Shown here one piece after another: positions 49,711 to 61,574 of a stretch of 64,000 nucleotides of DNA (its first letter is position 1; each line of letters begins with the position of its first letter). The stretch is from Pseudoclavibacter caeni. GTDB taxonomy: Bacteria > Actinomycetota > Actinomycetes > Actinomycetales > Microbacteriaceae. The notes below the pieces were generated by a model. It made no database searches. It was not told the DNA's origin and saw only the letters and a program-made list of their open reading frames with translations. Location of the stretch: positions 186,001 to 250,000 of the forward strand of contig NZ_WBKA01000003.1 in NCBI RefSeq assembly GCF_008831125.1. The letters run 5' to 3'. A program made the position numbers and the translations under genes.

Positions 49711-50645
49711 GCCTCGTCCGCCGCCTCGGCACTCGCCGGCCCGGGCACCGCCGTCGCGCCTCCGATACCTCCCGGCTCCCCGGTCGCCCCGGCGCCCGCT
49801 TCGGTCGCGACCTCGTCCGGGGCGTGCGGAGCCGAAGGCTCCTCGGCCGTCGACACGGCGGGGGCGTCCGTCGGCGCGGTCGCCACGGAGTCGACGACGA
49901 TCACCGAGACGTTGTCGCGACCGCCGTGCTCCAGCGCCGCGTCCACCAGCGCACGTGCGGCCTTCTCGGGCTCCGCGTGCTCCGCGAGCAGGGCGGCGAC
50001 CTGGTCGACCTCCAGCTCCTTGGTCAAGCCGTCCGAGCAGACGAGCAGCCGCAGCCGTGGCACCAGGTTCAGATGCCAGAAGTCCGGCCGGGGATCCATG
50101 CTGAAGCCCACCGCGCGGGTGATCGAGTTGCGGGCCGGATGGCGCTCAGCGTCCGCCTCCGAGATCTGCCCGGTGTCGATGAGCCCCTGTACCACCGAGT
50201 GGTCGTGGGTGATCTGCGTCAGCTGATCCCCATGGAGGCTGTAGACCCGGGAGTCGCCGATGTTGAACACCAGCCAGCCCGGCTCACCGTCGAACACGCC
50301 GAAGGCGACGCCGGTGACCGTCGAGCCGGACTGACCGCCGGAGGCCGTGGAGATCCGCTCGATGTCCAGAGAGGCCCGCTGCAGTGCAGCATAGATGTGT
50401 CTGGGCGCCGGCAGCTCAGGCACCTCAGCCAGGGCGCCGGCGATCGCCGCAGAGGCGCGGTCGCCCGCCTCGTGACCGCCCATCCCGTCGGCGATCGCGC
50501 ACACCGCGGCGGAGGCGACGATGCTGTCCTCGTTGCGTTCGCGCACCCGGCCGGTGTCGGTCGCGGCGCCCCAGCGCACGTCGAGCCGCCGACCGTCGTC
50601 GAGCTCACGGGTGTACCCGCCTGTCGCGGCACCGAACAGAGTCAT
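49707..50645 (-). CDS. PP2C-family protein serine/threonine phosphatase
   Basis: A 312-residue phosphatase. The metal-binding Asp motifs include RNEDS near residue 31 and ADGMGGHEAGDRAS near residue 45; LLVCSDGLTKELEVDQV and GGRDNVSVIVVD complete the PP2C set. The last about 65 residues are Ala/Pro-rich and disordered. It should dephosphorylate Ser/Thr-phosphorylated proteins; no kinase gene is adjacent. The ATG follows GGGAAGGG. It overlaps dxr. Confidence 0.9.
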   Translation of the reverse strand: MTLFGAATGGYTRELDDGRRLDVRWGAATDTGRVRERNEDSIVASAAVCAIADGMGGHEAGDRASAAIAGALAEVPELPAPRHIYAALQRASLDIERISTASGGQSGSTVTGVAFGVFDGEPGWLVFNIGDSRVYSLHGDQLTQITHDHSVVQGLIDTGQISEADAERHPARNSITRAVGFSMDPRPDFWHLNLVPRLRLLVCSDGLTKELEVDQVAALLAEHAEPEKAARALVDAALEHGGRDNVSVIVVDSVATAPTDAPAVSTAEEPSAPHAPDEVATEAGAGATGEPGGIGGATAVPGPASAEAADEA

Positions 50646-50768
50646 CACACGCCCTTCCCATGAGCGGACCAGGCGCGAACCGCCCGCCTCCCCGCGCACC
50701 AGTCTACGGCTCCCCGGCCAGCCGACGGGGCGTCCTCGACCCACGTCGCCATGGCGAGGGCTTCCTTT

Positions 50769-50790
50769 TCAGGGTCACCTAACATAGAAT
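50769..50790 (+). promoter_or_regulatory. Candidate iron box and -10 of the SIP-domain gene
   Basis: TCAGGGTCACCTAACATAG (50769-50787) matches 13 of 19 positions of the DtxR/IdeR consensus by my count, with a stronger right half. It overlaps a TAGAAT -10 (50785-50790) 9 nt before the ATG, so a bound repressor would block the promoter. Confidence 0.5.
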
Positions 50791-50799
50791 CACCTCACT

Positions 50800-51198
50800 A
50801 TGAGCATCGAGTATTCCGCTTCGGCGTGGCATCCCTCTCGCTCCCGGAGGTTCATGATCGCCGGCGACGAGAGCGATCTGGCGGTCATCCAGCTCATGCT
50901 GTCGGCGCTGCCGGACCGATCCCACGGCATGGTCTTCGTCGAGTACGACGCCGAGCGCACCGAGCCGGCGCCGATCCACTGTCCGCCGCGGGTGAGCATC
51001 CACTGGCTGCCCATGCAGCCCGGGCCGGACGGCCACGGCCGCGCGCTCGCCCGAGCGATCGACCTGTGGCGCGAGGAGTTCCTCACCGCGCCGGACTTCG
51101 ACGATCCAAGCGAGTTCCGGGTCTGGATCGGCTGCGCCGCCTGCCCGGTCGTCGCGGCGCTCAACCGCGAGATCGAGGCGCAGATCCAGCCGCTGTGA
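50800..51198 (+). CDS. Stand-alone SIP (siderophore-interacting protein) domain protein
   Basis: A 132-residue protein. FMIAGDESDLAVIQLMLSALPDRSHGMVFVEYDAE matches the NAD(P)H-binding C-terminal SIP domain of ferric-siderophore reductases, but the N-terminal FAD-binding half is absent. Several actinobacteria encode such single domains; their role is unclear. A C-AAC-type motif (IGCAACPVV) may be part of the C-terminal helix. A candidate iron box precedes it. The 3' end overlaps yaaA by 38 nt on the opposite strand. Confidence 0.75.
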   Translation: MSIEYSASAWHPSRSRRFMIAGDESDLAVIQLMLSALPDRSHGMVFVEYDAERTEPAPIHCPPRVSIHWLPMQPGPDGHGRALARAIDLWREEFLTAPDFDDPSEFRVWIGCAACPVVAALNREIEAQIQPL

Positions 51199-52030
51199 CC
51201 GGCTGCTCCGGCACACCGAGCGTCCATTCGACCGCGCCGGCGGCCGGCGCGAGCAGCCGCACCCCCACGTCCCTCGCTGACGCGTCGAGCAGGGCGAGCA
51301 CCGCATCCCGGTCGCGGACGGTCGACTGATCCGCCGTGGCACGCAGGGCCAGCGCGCGCACGAACCGACCCTTGACCGCCTTGTCCGCATGCCCGCTCGG
51401 TCGTCCCAGCCCGATCGGGGTGAGCTCGCGCACCACGAGGCGCAGCGAGCCCGCCCCGGCTGGCAGCGGCCCGAGCCGCGCATAGGCCTTCGAACGCAGG
51501 TCGACGACGACCGAGCGCTCGGCCAGCCCGGCCAGCACGGCCGTCTGCCCCGGACGCCACAGTCGCACGAGATCGAGGACGCGCGCGGGGACCCCGGCGG
51601 ACAGCCGATGCGCCGGCACCCCGTCTCCCCCGGCCACCAGCCCGAGCAGCGCGGTCTGCACGAGCACGCTGCGCTCCAGCCACCGGACGGCCGGCCCGGG
51701 CAGCGAGGCCCGGTCCAGGGCGTCATAGAGCACGCCGGTGTACCGCATGAGGGCCGGCAGCACCGGCGGACGATCGCCCAGCGCGCGATTGGCGGGCAGG
51801 TCCGCGGCCTGACGGGCGGTCAGGCGCAGCAGTGCCCTCGCGTCGGGCCGAGCGCTCAGCGCCGCGACCTCCACGATCAGCCGACGCCGGGTCTCCCCCA
51901 GCGTGTCGGCGAAGGCGAGCGTGTCTGGGGCGAGTCGTGCGTCACCGGGATCCGCAGGATCCGGGCGCTTGGTCTCGCTCGGGGGCAGCAGCAGGACAGG
52001 ACCCGTCGGGTCCGGGGCGAACGCGGTCAT
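51161..52030 (-). CDS. yaaA: YaaA-family peroxide-stress protein
   Basis: A 289-residue protein with the YaaA (DUF328) motifs PPSETKRP near the N terminus, RYTGVLYDALD, VVDLRSKAYARLGP and KAVKGRF. In E. coli YaaA lowers free iron and protects against hydrogen peroxide. The ATG at 52030 follows AGGAGCCGGC. It is convergent and overlapping with the SIP-domain gene, linking two iron-related functions. It lies downstream of the atp terminator, so it needs its own promoter. Confidence 0.88.
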   Translation of the reverse strand: MTAFAPDPTGPVLLLPPSETKRPDPADPGDARLAPDTLAFADTLGETRRRLIVEVAALSARPDARALLRLTARQAADLPANRALGDRPPVLPALMRYTGVLYDALDRASLPGPAVRWLERSVLVQTALLGLVAGGDGVPAHRLSAGVPARVLDLVRLWRPGQTAVLAGLAERSVVVDLRSKAYARLGPLPAGAGSLRLVVRELTPIGLGRPSGHADKAVKGRFVRALALRATADQSTVRDRDAVLALLDASARDVGVRLLAPAAGAVEWTLGVPEQPVTAAGSAPRSRG

Positions 52031-52103
52031 GCCGGCTCCTGGGATGGGGGACGACGCATCATCAGAGCCGATCGGGGCCGTCCGCGTCGCACGGGTTGAG
52101 ACG

Positions 52104-52147
52104 GCGAAGAGGGACGCCCGCCGCATCGGCGGTGCGTCCCTCTTCGC
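52104..52147 (-). terminator. ATP synthase operon terminator
   Basis: A long hairpin with a 14-bp outer stem (52104-52117 with 52134-52147) and an inner CCGCCG/CGGCGG stem follows atpC by about 65 nt. Confidence 0.75.
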
Positions 52148-52212
52148 GAGGACACATCAGAGTGGAGCCGACTCGGCTCCGCGCCCGACACAGATGTCGG
52201 GTGCGAGGCCGG

Positions 52213-52479
52213 TCAGGCGGCGAGCTGGGCGACCCGGGCCACGACCCGGACCGCATCCTGCTCGACCGAGAGGAACCCGTCAGCAGCGGTCATGTCGATC
52301 GTGCGACCGTCCTCGAGCGTGACCCGCACCGGGCCGTCACCGAGCACGGCCAGCAGCGGCTCGTGTCCGGCCAGGATGCCGATCTCGCCTTCGATGGTGC
52401 GGGCGATGATCCGTGTCGCGCGGCCGGACCAGACGAGCTGCTCCGCCGAGACGACCTCGACGTCGAACGACTTCGCCAT
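52213..52479 (-). CDS. atpC: ATP synthase epsilon subunit
   Basis: An 88-residue F1 epsilon subunit, made of the N-terminal beta-sandwich only (FDVEVVSAEQLVWSGRATRI). The C-terminal inhibitory helical domain of longer epsilon subunits is absent or very short. It couples rotation to catalysis in the central stalk. Last gene of the atp operon, 3 nt after the atpD stop. Confidence 0.93.
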   Translation of the reverse strand: MAKSFDVEVVSAEQLVWSGRATRIIARTIEGEIGILAGHEPLLAVLGDGPVRVTLEDGRTIDMTAADGFLSVEQDAVRVVARVAQLAA

Positions 52480-52482
52480 GGC

Positions 52483-53973
<1,491 letters not shown>

Positions 53974-54867
53974 CTACTTCACGAGCGCGTCGGCGCCGCC
54001 GACGATCTCGCTGATCTGCTGCGTGATCTCCGCCTGACGGGCGTTGTTCATCAGGGTCGAGTAGCTCCGGATCAGCTTGTCCGCGTTGTCAGAGGCGGCC
54101 TTCATGGCCTTCTGGCGGCTGGCATGCTCACTGGCGGCCGACTCGAGCCGCGCATGGTAGATGCGCGATTCGAGGTAGCGGGGCAGCAGCAGCTCCAGCA
54201 CCTCCTCGGGCGCGGGCTCGAACTCGTACAGCGGGGAGTCCGCCGTGCGAGGCTCGGCCTCGCCCTCGACGACCTGCAGCGGCAGCAGCCGGAGCACGTC
54301 AGGACGCTGCGTGACGCGGTTGACGAAGCGCGTGTAGACCAGATGGATCTCGTCGACCCCGCCGGCCTCCCCGCCGCGCAGGTAGCTCTCCACCACGGCC
54401 TCGCCGATCTCGTGCGCGACATCGGCGGTCGGCATGTCGGTGTCGCCCGTCCAGCTGCGCACGAACGGCCGGTCACGGAACTGGAAGTACCCGACGGCCT
54501 TGCGGCCGACCAGGTAGAAGTCCACCTCGCGACCCTGCTGACGCAGGAGGTTGGCCAGCCGGTCGGTCTCCTTGAGGATCGCCGACGAGAACGCCCCGGC
54601 GAGACCGCGATCCGAGGCGAGCACGACGATCGCGCTTCGCCGGATGGCGGGCCGCTCCCGCAACAGCGGGTGGTCGATGTCGGTGCTCAGTGCCGCCACC
54701 GCGCCCACCGCACGAGTGATCGCCTCGTCGTACGGTCGTGCGGCGCTGGCACGCGTCTGCGCCTTCTGGATGCGAGAGGCGGCGATCAGCTCCATGGCGC
54801 GGGTGATCTTCTTGGTCGTCTGAGCAGACTTGATCTTCTGCTTGTAGACCCGAAGTTGCGCTCCCAT
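53974..54867 (-). CDS. atpG: ATP synthase gamma subunit
   Basis: A 297-residue central-stalk subunit. The long terminal helices (LRVYKQKIKSAQTTKKITRAM at the N end and ARQAEITQQISEIVGGADAL at the C end) form the rotor coiled coil. It lies between atpA and atpD. Confidence 0.97.
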   Translation of the reverse strand: MGAQLRVYKQKIKSAQTTKKITRAMELIAASRIQKAQTRASAARPYDEAITRAVGAVAALSTDIDHPLLRERPAIRRSAIVVLASDRGLAGAFSSAILKETDRLANLLRQQGREVDFYLVGRKAVGYFQFRDRPFVRSWTGDTDMPTADVAHEIGEAVVESYLRGGEAGGVDEIHLVYTRFVNRVTQRPDVLRLLPLQVVEGEAEPRTADSPLYEFEPAPEEVLELLLPRYLESRIYHARLESAASEHASRQKAMKAASDNADKLIRSYSTLMNNARQAEITQQISEIVGGADALVK

Positions 54868-54887
54868 GTGGTTACCCTGTCTCTCTG

Positions 54888-56528
54888 CTACTTCGCGGGC
54901 TTCTTGACGAGCTTCGCCTGGCCGATGTCATCGGCCTTCAGCGCGGTCTCGTCCTCGGCGCCCGGGGCGTCGACGCCCTGCACGTCCTTCACCACGAAGT
55001 TCTTCTTGAAGTCGGCGACCGCCTTCTCCATCTTGGCGACCGTCTCCTCCTCCAGCTTGCCGGAGTCGCGCAGCGCGTCGAGGATGTCGGTGTTGCGGCG
55101 CACGTACTCGAGGAACTCGCCCTCGAATCGGAGGACGTTATCCACCGGGACGTCGTCGAGTTTGCCGGTGGTGCCCAGCCAGATCGACACGACCTGCTCC
55201 TCGACGGGGTACGGCGAGTACTGGGGCTGCTTGAGCAGCTCGGTCAGGCGGGCGCCCCGGTTGAGCTGCGCCTTCGAGGCCGCGTCCAAGTCAGAGGCGA
55301 ACATGGCGAACGCCTCGAGGTCGCGGTAGGACGCTAGCTCGAGCTTCAGCGTGCCGGAGACCTTCTTGATGTGCTTCTTCTGCGCATCGCCGCCCACGCG
55401 GGAGACCGAGATGCCGACGTCGATGGCCGGCCGCTGGTCTGCGTTGAACAGATCGGACTGCAGGAAGATCTGGCCGTCGGTGATCGAGATGACGTTCGTC
55501 GGGATGTAGGCCGACACGTCGTTGGCCTTCGTCTCGATGATCGGCAGGCCGGTCAGTGACCCGCCGCCCAGCTCGTCGGAGAGCTTCGCGCAACGCTCGA
55601 GCAGGCGGGAGTGCAGGTAGAACACATCGCCCGGGTATGCCTCGCGGCCCGGCGGACGACGCAGCAGCAGCGAGACGGCCCGGTAGGCCTCCGCCTGCTT
55701 CGACAGGTCGTCGAAGACGATGACCGTGTGCTTGCCCTGGTACATCCAGTGCTGACCGAGGGCCGAGCCGGTGTACGCAGAGAGGTACTTGAAGCCGGCC
55801 GGGTCGGAGGCGGGCGATGCGACGATGGTCGTGTACTCCATCGCGCCGGCCTTCTCCAGCGCCGCCTTCACGGAGGCGATGGTCGAGCCCTTCTGACCGA
55901 TGGCGACGTAGATCGCGCGCACCTGCTTCTTGGGATCGCCGCTCTTCCAGTTCTCGCGCTGGTTGATGATCGTGTCGATCGCGATGGCCGTCTTGCCGGT
56001 CTGGCGGTCGCCGATGATCAGCTGACGCTGGCCGCGGCCGATCGGGATCATGGCGTCGATCGCCTTGATGCCGGTCTGCAGCGGCTCGTCGACGCTCTTG
56101 CGGCTCATCACGTCGGGGGCCTGGAGCTCGAGCTCGCGACGGGTCTCCGCCTCGATCGGGCCGAGGCCGTCTATCGGGTTGCCGAGCGGGTCGATCACAC
56201 GGCCGAGGAACGCGTCGCCGACCGGGACCGACAGCACCTCGCCGGTGCGCTCGACGCGCATGCCCTCGGCGATGCCGACGAACTCGCCGAGCACGACGAC
56301 GCCGATCTCGTGCTCTTCGAGGTTCTGGGCGAGACCGAGCACGCCGTTCTCGAAACGGACGAGCTCGTTGGCCTGGACGCTGGGCAGCCCCTCGACGTGG
56401 GCGATGCCGTCGGCGGCGCTGAGCACATACCCCACCTCGGCCTTCGTCGAGGAGGCTGGCTGGTACTCCTCGGTGAACTCCTTGAGAGCGCCCCGAATCT
56501 CTTCGGGGCTGATTGCTACTTCTGCCAT
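54888..56528 (-). CDS. atpA: ATP synthase alpha subunit
   Basis: A 546-residue non-catalytic nucleotide-binding F1 subunit. The P-loop GDRQTGKTA is at about residues 173-181. ATG 56528 ([10 protein letters not shown]) is preferred to the ATG 3 nt upstream because GGAAG spacing fits it better. The C terminus has about 25 extra acidic and Lys-rich residues. Confidence 0.97.
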   Translation of the reverse strand: MAEVAISPEEIRGALKEFTEEYQPASSTKAEVGYVLSAADGIAHVEGLPSVQANELVRFENGVLGLAQNLEEHEIGVVVLGEFVGIAEGMRVERTGEVLSVPVGDAFLGRVIDPLGNPIDGLGPIEAETRRELELQAPDVMSRKSVDEPLQTGIKAIDAMIPIGRGQRQLIIGDRQTGKTAIAIDTIINQRENWKSGDPKKQVRAIYVAIGQKGSTIASVKAALEKAGAMEYTTIVASPASDPAGFKYLSAYTGSALGQHWMYQGKHTVIVFDDLSKQAEAYRAVSLLLRRPPGREAYPGDVFYLHSRLLERCAKLSDELGGGSLTGLPIIETKANDVSAYIPTNVISITDGQIFLQSDLFNADQRPAIDVGISVSRVGGDAQKKHIKKVSGTLKLELASYRDLEAFAMFASDLDAASKAQLNRGARLTELLKQPQYSPYPVEEQVVSIWLGTTGKLDDVPVDNVLRFEGEFLEYVRRNTDILDALRDSGKLEEETVAKMEKAVADFKKNFVVKDVQGVDAPGAEDETALKADDIGQAKLVKKPAK

Positions 56529-56601
56529 CATCTTCCTTACATTCGGTGGGGCCGCCGGCCCCGAATCACACCTGTTCAGTTCACTCGTGCCCGATGGGCG
56601 G

Positions 56602-57405
56602 TCAGGCGATGGCCTGTCGAAGCTGTGCGAGCTTCGTGCGCGCGGACGAGTCGATCACGACGTCACCGATGCAGACGACCACGCCGCCGACGAGGGCCGG
56701 ATCGACGGCGACGTTGACGTGCACCGGCCCGCCGGCCTCGCGCTCGAGCGCCCGGGCCAGCTGGGTCCGCTCTGACTCGGTCAGCGGCGTCGCCGCGGTC
56801 GCGAGGGCGACACGACGCCCCGCGGTGGCGCTGACGCGCTCCGCGATGTCGTCGAGCCGGCGGGCGACCATGCTGCCGCGCACCGCGCGCACGGCGCGCT
56901 CCGTCAGCAGCACGGTCTCGGGCAACGCCCGGTCGCCGAACAGCCGCTCGACCAGCCGTCGTTCGGCGTCTGGGTGCTCCCCCGGGTGCGAGAGGCTGAG
57001 CTGGAGCTCGCGACTTCCCGCGAACACCTGCGCGACGTCGAACAGCTCGTCCTCCAGCCGTTCGAGGCGTCCGGCGGCGGTCGCCGAGCGGGCGACGGCC
57101 AGCTCGCCGAGCTCCTCGACCGACTCGACGAGCTCGTCGGCGCTGGACCAGCGCAGACCGGCCAGCAGGCGGGTGTAGGCGACGACGTCCTCCGGCGCCC
57201 GACCGGTGAACAGCCGGTTGATGACGGCCGTCCGCTCGCGCTCGTCAGTGGATGGATCGGCGATCACGCCGCGCAGCGCAGCGCTCTCGCCGAGCGTGTC
57301 TGCGACGAGGAAGAGACCCCGGGCGAAATCCAGCCGCTCGGAGCCGGCGTCGGCGACGAGCGCCGCCCTCGCCTTGGCGAGGGCGTGTGCGGTGGCGCTG
57401 CCCAT
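56602..57405 (-). CDS. atpH: ATP synthase delta subunit
   Basis: A 267-residue OSCP-type subunit linking F1 to the peripheral stalk. The C-terminal [28 protein letters not shown] motif is diagnostic. It is separate from atpF, unlike the fused b-delta of mycobacteria. It begins 2 nt after the atpF stop. Confidence 0.95.
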   Translation of the reverse strand: MGSATAHALAKARAALVADAGSERLDFARGLFLVADTLGESAALRGVIADPSTDERERTAVINRLFTGRAPEDVVAYTRLLAGLRWSSADELVESVEELGELAVARSATAAGRLERLEDELFDVAQVFAGSRELQLSLSHPGEHPDAERRLVERLFGDRALPETVLLTERAVRAVRGSMVARRLDDIAERVSATAGRRVALATAATPLTESERTQLARALEREAGGPVHVNVAVDPALVGGVVVCIGDVVIDSSARTKLAQLRQAIA

Positions 57406-57407
57406 GC

Positions 57408-57956
57408 CTACTTGGCCTCCGACTTCTCGAGGTCGTTCAGGAAGTGCTCGACCACGGCGTGCGCCTTCTGGTCGTCCGTGAGCGACTGGCCGACGACGCG
57501 AGAGGCCAGGTCAACCGACAGCACGCCGACCTCGCTCTTGAGCTGGTCGAACGCGGCCTGGCGGTCGGCGACGATCTGCGCCTGCGCCTGCTCGCTGATT
57601 CGACGAGCCTCCTCCGTCGCCTGCTGCCGGAGCTCGGTCACGATCTGCGTGCCCTCGGCCCGGGCGTCATCCCGGATGCGCTGGGCCTCGATGCGAGCCT
57701 CGGCGAGCTGCGCGTTGTAGGCCTCGAGGGCTGCCGAGGCCTCCTGCTGCGCCTTCTCGGCCTGTTGGATGCCGCCCTCGATCTTCTCGGAACGCTCGTC
57801 GAGCACCTTCTGGAGTTTGGGGACGACCGCCTTCCAGACGAAGACGAGGATGATGAGGAAGATGATGAGGGACAGCGACCAGTCGTAGACGGCCGGGACG
57901 AGCAGGTTGTGCTCCTCCTCGGCGCCGGTGACCGCCGTCAGCGCGATATGAGCCAT
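57408..57956 (-). CDS. atpF: ATP synthase b subunit
   Basis: A 182-residue peripheral stalk subunit. One N-terminal membrane helix (LSLIIFLIILVFVWKAVV) is followed by a long charged helix (KLQKVLDERSEKIEGGIQQA onward) forming the dimeric coiled coil. Confidence 0.95.
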   Translation of the reverse strand: MAHIALTAVTGAEEEHNLLVPAVYDWSLSLIIFLIILVFVWKAVVPKLQKVLDERSEKIEGGIQQAEKAQQEASAALEAYNAQLAEARIEAQRIRDDARAEGTQIVTELRQQATEEARRISEQAQAQIVADRQAAFDQLKSEVGVLSVDLASRVVGQSLTDDQKAHAVVEHFLNDLEKSEAK

Positions 57957-58010
57957 GTCGGTACTGACACTCCTGTTCTCTGGATCCGCGCGGCGGAATC
58001 GGTCTGGGGT

Positions 58011-59103
<1,093 letters not shown>

Positions 59104-59190
59104 AAGATCATTCTCCTGAGCATTGCCCGCAGTCAGTGCCACGGTGCGTTCCAGATGGGGCGGTCGCAGACGACAGAACCGCCGACTGAC

Positions 59191-59196
59191 ATACTA
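59191..59196 (-). promoter_or_regulatory. atp operon promoter (extended -10 TGC-TAGTAT)
   Basis: An extended -10 (TGCTAGTAT) lies in the atpI-atpB gap, 87 nt before the atpB start, giving a leader of about 80 nt. The -35 is unclear. Confidence 0.55.
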
Positions 59197-59270
59197 GCAA
59201 GGTCATCAGGCCTATTCCCAAATCCGATACACAGGAACGGCTGTGCGGCCCGGTCATTTGCCCATGTGGC

Positions 59271-59741
59271 TCAGTCGTCCACATACGGGACGCGTGCGCG
59301 CATCGCGGCCCACGAGTCCGCGGCCACAGAGCCGAGCACGGCGGCCACGATGCAGCCGAACAGCACATGCGGCTCAATGAAGGGCAGGCGGGTGATCAGC
59401 GCGAGCAGCCCGATGAAGACGAGGATCTTCACGATCCATCCACCCAGGACCACGCCGAGGAAGGACACCCCGCCGAGTCGCGAGCCGATCAGCAGGCTGA
59501 CCGCGGTGATGGCGACGAATGCGAGCGTGAGCGCGGCCCCGATCAGGGCGCTCCACACCCCGTCAGCGCCGGCGACGCTCCAGCCGATCACGCCGCCGAC
59601 CACGACGACGAGCACGGCCAGCACCGCGGTCAGCCCCATCGAGGTGCGCAGGACCCGGGTGAGGGCGGGGTTCGCCCGGTGCGGTGCCGGGGCGCTCCCG
59701 CCCGCAGCGTCCTCGTGCCGGGATTCGGGGGTGGTGGTCAT
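59271..59741 (-). CDS. AtpI-like membrane protein
   Basis: A 156-residue membrane protein with four hydrophobic helices (TAVLAVLVVVVGGVIGWSVA, LIGAALTLAFVAITAVSLLI, VVLGGWIVKILVFIGLLALI, VLFGCIVAAVLGSVAADSWA). Its position before atpB matches the actinobacterial AtpI-type gene (Rv1303), thought to aid assembly of the c-ring or ion supply. ATG overlaps the wecA stop (ATGA). Confidence 0.8.
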   Translation of the reverse strand: MTTTPESRHEDAAGGSAPAPHRANPALTRVLRTSMGLTAVLAVLVVVVGGVIGWSVAGADGVWSALIGAALTLAFVAITAVSLLIGSRLGGVSFLGVVLGGWIVKILVFIGLLALITRLPFIEPHVLFGCIVAAVLGSVAADSWAAMRARVPYVDD

Positions 59742-60895
59742 CGCTGATGCTCCTTTCGGCGGATGCGACGGGCGGCGAGCTCCAGCTCGCTCGGGATGGC
59801 CGGGCCCCGGCCGAGTCGCGGCTGCAGGACGGGCCAGAATGTCAGGGTGAGGCAGGCGGCCACGCCCACCGCGGCGAACAGTGCGACGAGCCACCAGGGC
59901 CACAGCATGAACAGGAAGCACGACAGCGACAGCACGAGCGTCCAGCTGTAGAACGTGGCCACGGCCGTGTAGGTGTTGTGCCCGAGGTCGAGCAGCCGAT
60001 GGTGCAGGTGCCGGCGATCCGGGCTGAAGGGGCTGCGCCCCGCTCCGACCCGTCGGATGACGGCCATGGCGAAGTCGATGAACGGCAGAGAGAGCACGAC
60101 CACCGGCACGAGCAGGGGCAGCCAGATGCTCGAGTCGCTCGTCATCGTCTGCGGGTCGATCTGCCCGGTCACCGAGATCGCCGAGACGGCGAGGAGCATG
60201 CCCAGCAGCATCGCGCCGGAGTCACCCATGAAGATCCGGGCGGGATGCCAGTTCCACGGCAGGAACCCGGCGCATCCCCCCACCAGCACTGCGGCGATGA
60301 GGGTCGCGGTGTTGAAGTAGTCGGTCGGCGACGTGCGCACCGTGAGCAGGTAGACGTACAGGAAGAACACCGAACTGGCGAGCAGCACGACCCCGGTGAC
60401 CAGCCCGTCGAGCCCGTCGATGAAGTTCACCGCGTTCATGGTCAGCACGATCACCAGGGCGCTCAGGGCGGCGCTGGCCCACCCGGAACCGATGAGCGTG
60501 CCGCCGATCGGCAGCGAGACGATCTGGAACCCCTGCCAGGTCAGCAGACCGGCTGCGAGGAACTGCCCGGCGAGCTTCGCATACCAGACCATGTCGTACA
60601 GGTCGTCGAAGACACCGATGAAGACGATGAGCGTGCTCGCCCCCACGAGGGCCCAGACCGCGCCCTGATGACGGAAGACCTCTGCGAACCAGGTCATCCG
60701 GCTCGCGGTGAACAGTCCGAGGAGGATGCCGCCGTAGATCGCGATGCCCCCGAGGCGCGGTGTGGGGCGGGTGTGCACGTCGCGGGAACGGATCTGCGGG
60801 TAGATATGGTGGCGCAGCGCGAAGCGCAGCACGACCCAGGTCAGCCCGAAGGTGACGACCGCGGCGACAAGGGCCGCGAGGGCGTAGCCTCTCAC
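59738..60895 (-). CDS. wecA: MraY/WecA-family undecaprenyl-phosphate glycosylphosphotransferase
   Basis: A 385-residue enzyme with about 11 helices that transfers GlcNAc-1-phosphate to a polyprenyl phosphate lipid carrier, starting teichoic-acid or arabinogalactan-type polymers. The motifs FDDLYD, NAVNFIDGLDGL and ARIFMGDSGA are diagnostic. It is the M. tuberculosis Rv1302 counterpart by position. The start is GTG 60895, opening just before the first helix; upstream in-frame sequence is low complexity. Confidence 0.9.
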   Translation of the reverse strand: MRGYALAALVAAVVTFGLTWVVLRFALRHHIYPQIRSRDVHTRPTPRLGGIAIYGGILLGLFTASRMTWFAEVFRHQGAVWALVGASTLIVFIGVFDDLYDMVWYAKLAGQFLAAGLLTWQGFQIVSLPIGGTLIGSGWASAALSALVIVLTMNAVNFIDGLDGLVTGVVLLASSVFFLYVYLLTVRTSPTDYFNTATLIAAVLVGGCAGFLPWNWHPARIFMGDSGAMLLGMLLAVSAISVTGQIDPQTMTSDSSIWLPLLVPVVVLSLPFIDFAMAVIRRVGAGRSPFSPDRRHLHHRLLDLGHNTYTAVATFYSWTLVLSLSCFLFMLWPWWLVALFAAVGVAACLTLTFWPVLQPRLGRGPAIPSELELAARRIRRKEHQR

Positions 60896-60902
60896 GCTGC
60901 CG

Positions 60903-61571
60903 TCACCGCTCGAGGCCGAGGACGGCGTCGGCGCCGAGCACCTCCGCCAGCTGCTCGGCGGTGACCCCACCCTGACGCACGATGCGCACGGAGCCGGTCT
61001 GCTCGAACAGCGTCGCGTCGATGATCGTCGAGGAGACCCCGCTGCGGCTCGGGCCGTCGTCGAGATAGACCTCGACCGTGTCACCGAGCTGCTCGCGCGC
61101 CTGCTCGACGGTGGTCGCCGCCGGCTCGCCGTGGCGGTTGGCGCTCGAGACGGCCAGCGGGCCGGTCTCCTCCAACACGGCCCGGGCGACCGTCTCGTCG
61201 GGCACGCGCAGCGCGACGGTGCCCTGCGTGTCGCCGAGATCCCAGTCGAGACTGCCGCGCGCGTCGAGGATGATCGTCAGCGCCCCGGGCCAGAAGGTCT
61301 CGGCCACCCGGCGGATCGGCTCGGGGACGTCCTCGGCGAGGGCGTCGAGCGAGGCGACCCCGGGGATGAGGACCGGCGGCGGCGCCTGCCGGGTGCGTCC
61401 CTTCGCATCCAGCAGGGCGGCGACCGCGCGCGGTGAGAAGGCGTCGGCCGCGATGCCGTAGACGGTGTCGGTGGGGATCACCGCGAGCGCGCCGCGGCCG
61501 AGCGTCCGGCGCGCCTCGCGGGTGCCCTCGAGCAGCTGGGCGGTGTCACGGCAGTCGTAGACGGTGCTCAT
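60903..61571 (-). CDS. tsaC: L-threonylcarbamoyladenylate synthase
   Basis: A 222-residue enzyme of the Sua5/YciO/YrdC family that makes threonylcarbamoyl-AMP for t6A37 in tRNA. Motifs GALAVIPTDTVYGIAADAF and TGPLAVSSANRHGEPAATT are typical. A GAGGAG lies 11 nt upstream. It starts 3 nt after the prmC stop. Confidence 0.93.
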   Translation of the reverse strand: MSTVYDCRDTAQLLEGTREARRTLGRGALAVIPTDTVYGIAADAFSPRAVAALLDAKGRTRQAPPPVLIPGVASLDALAEDVPEPIRRVAETFWPGALTIILDARGSLDWDLGDTQGTVALRVPDETVARAVLEETGPLAVSSANRHGEPAATTVEQAREQLGDTVEVYLDDGPSRSGVSSTIIDATLFEQTGSVRIVRQGGVTAEQLAEVLGADAVLGLER

Positions 61572-61574
61572 GGA

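Noticed and set aside
47113-50226. Over 1000-codon plus-strand frame across rip, dxr and the PP2C gene
   Set aside because: Mirror-image frame of well-recognised minus-strand genes. It has no ribosome binding site and no recognisable motif.
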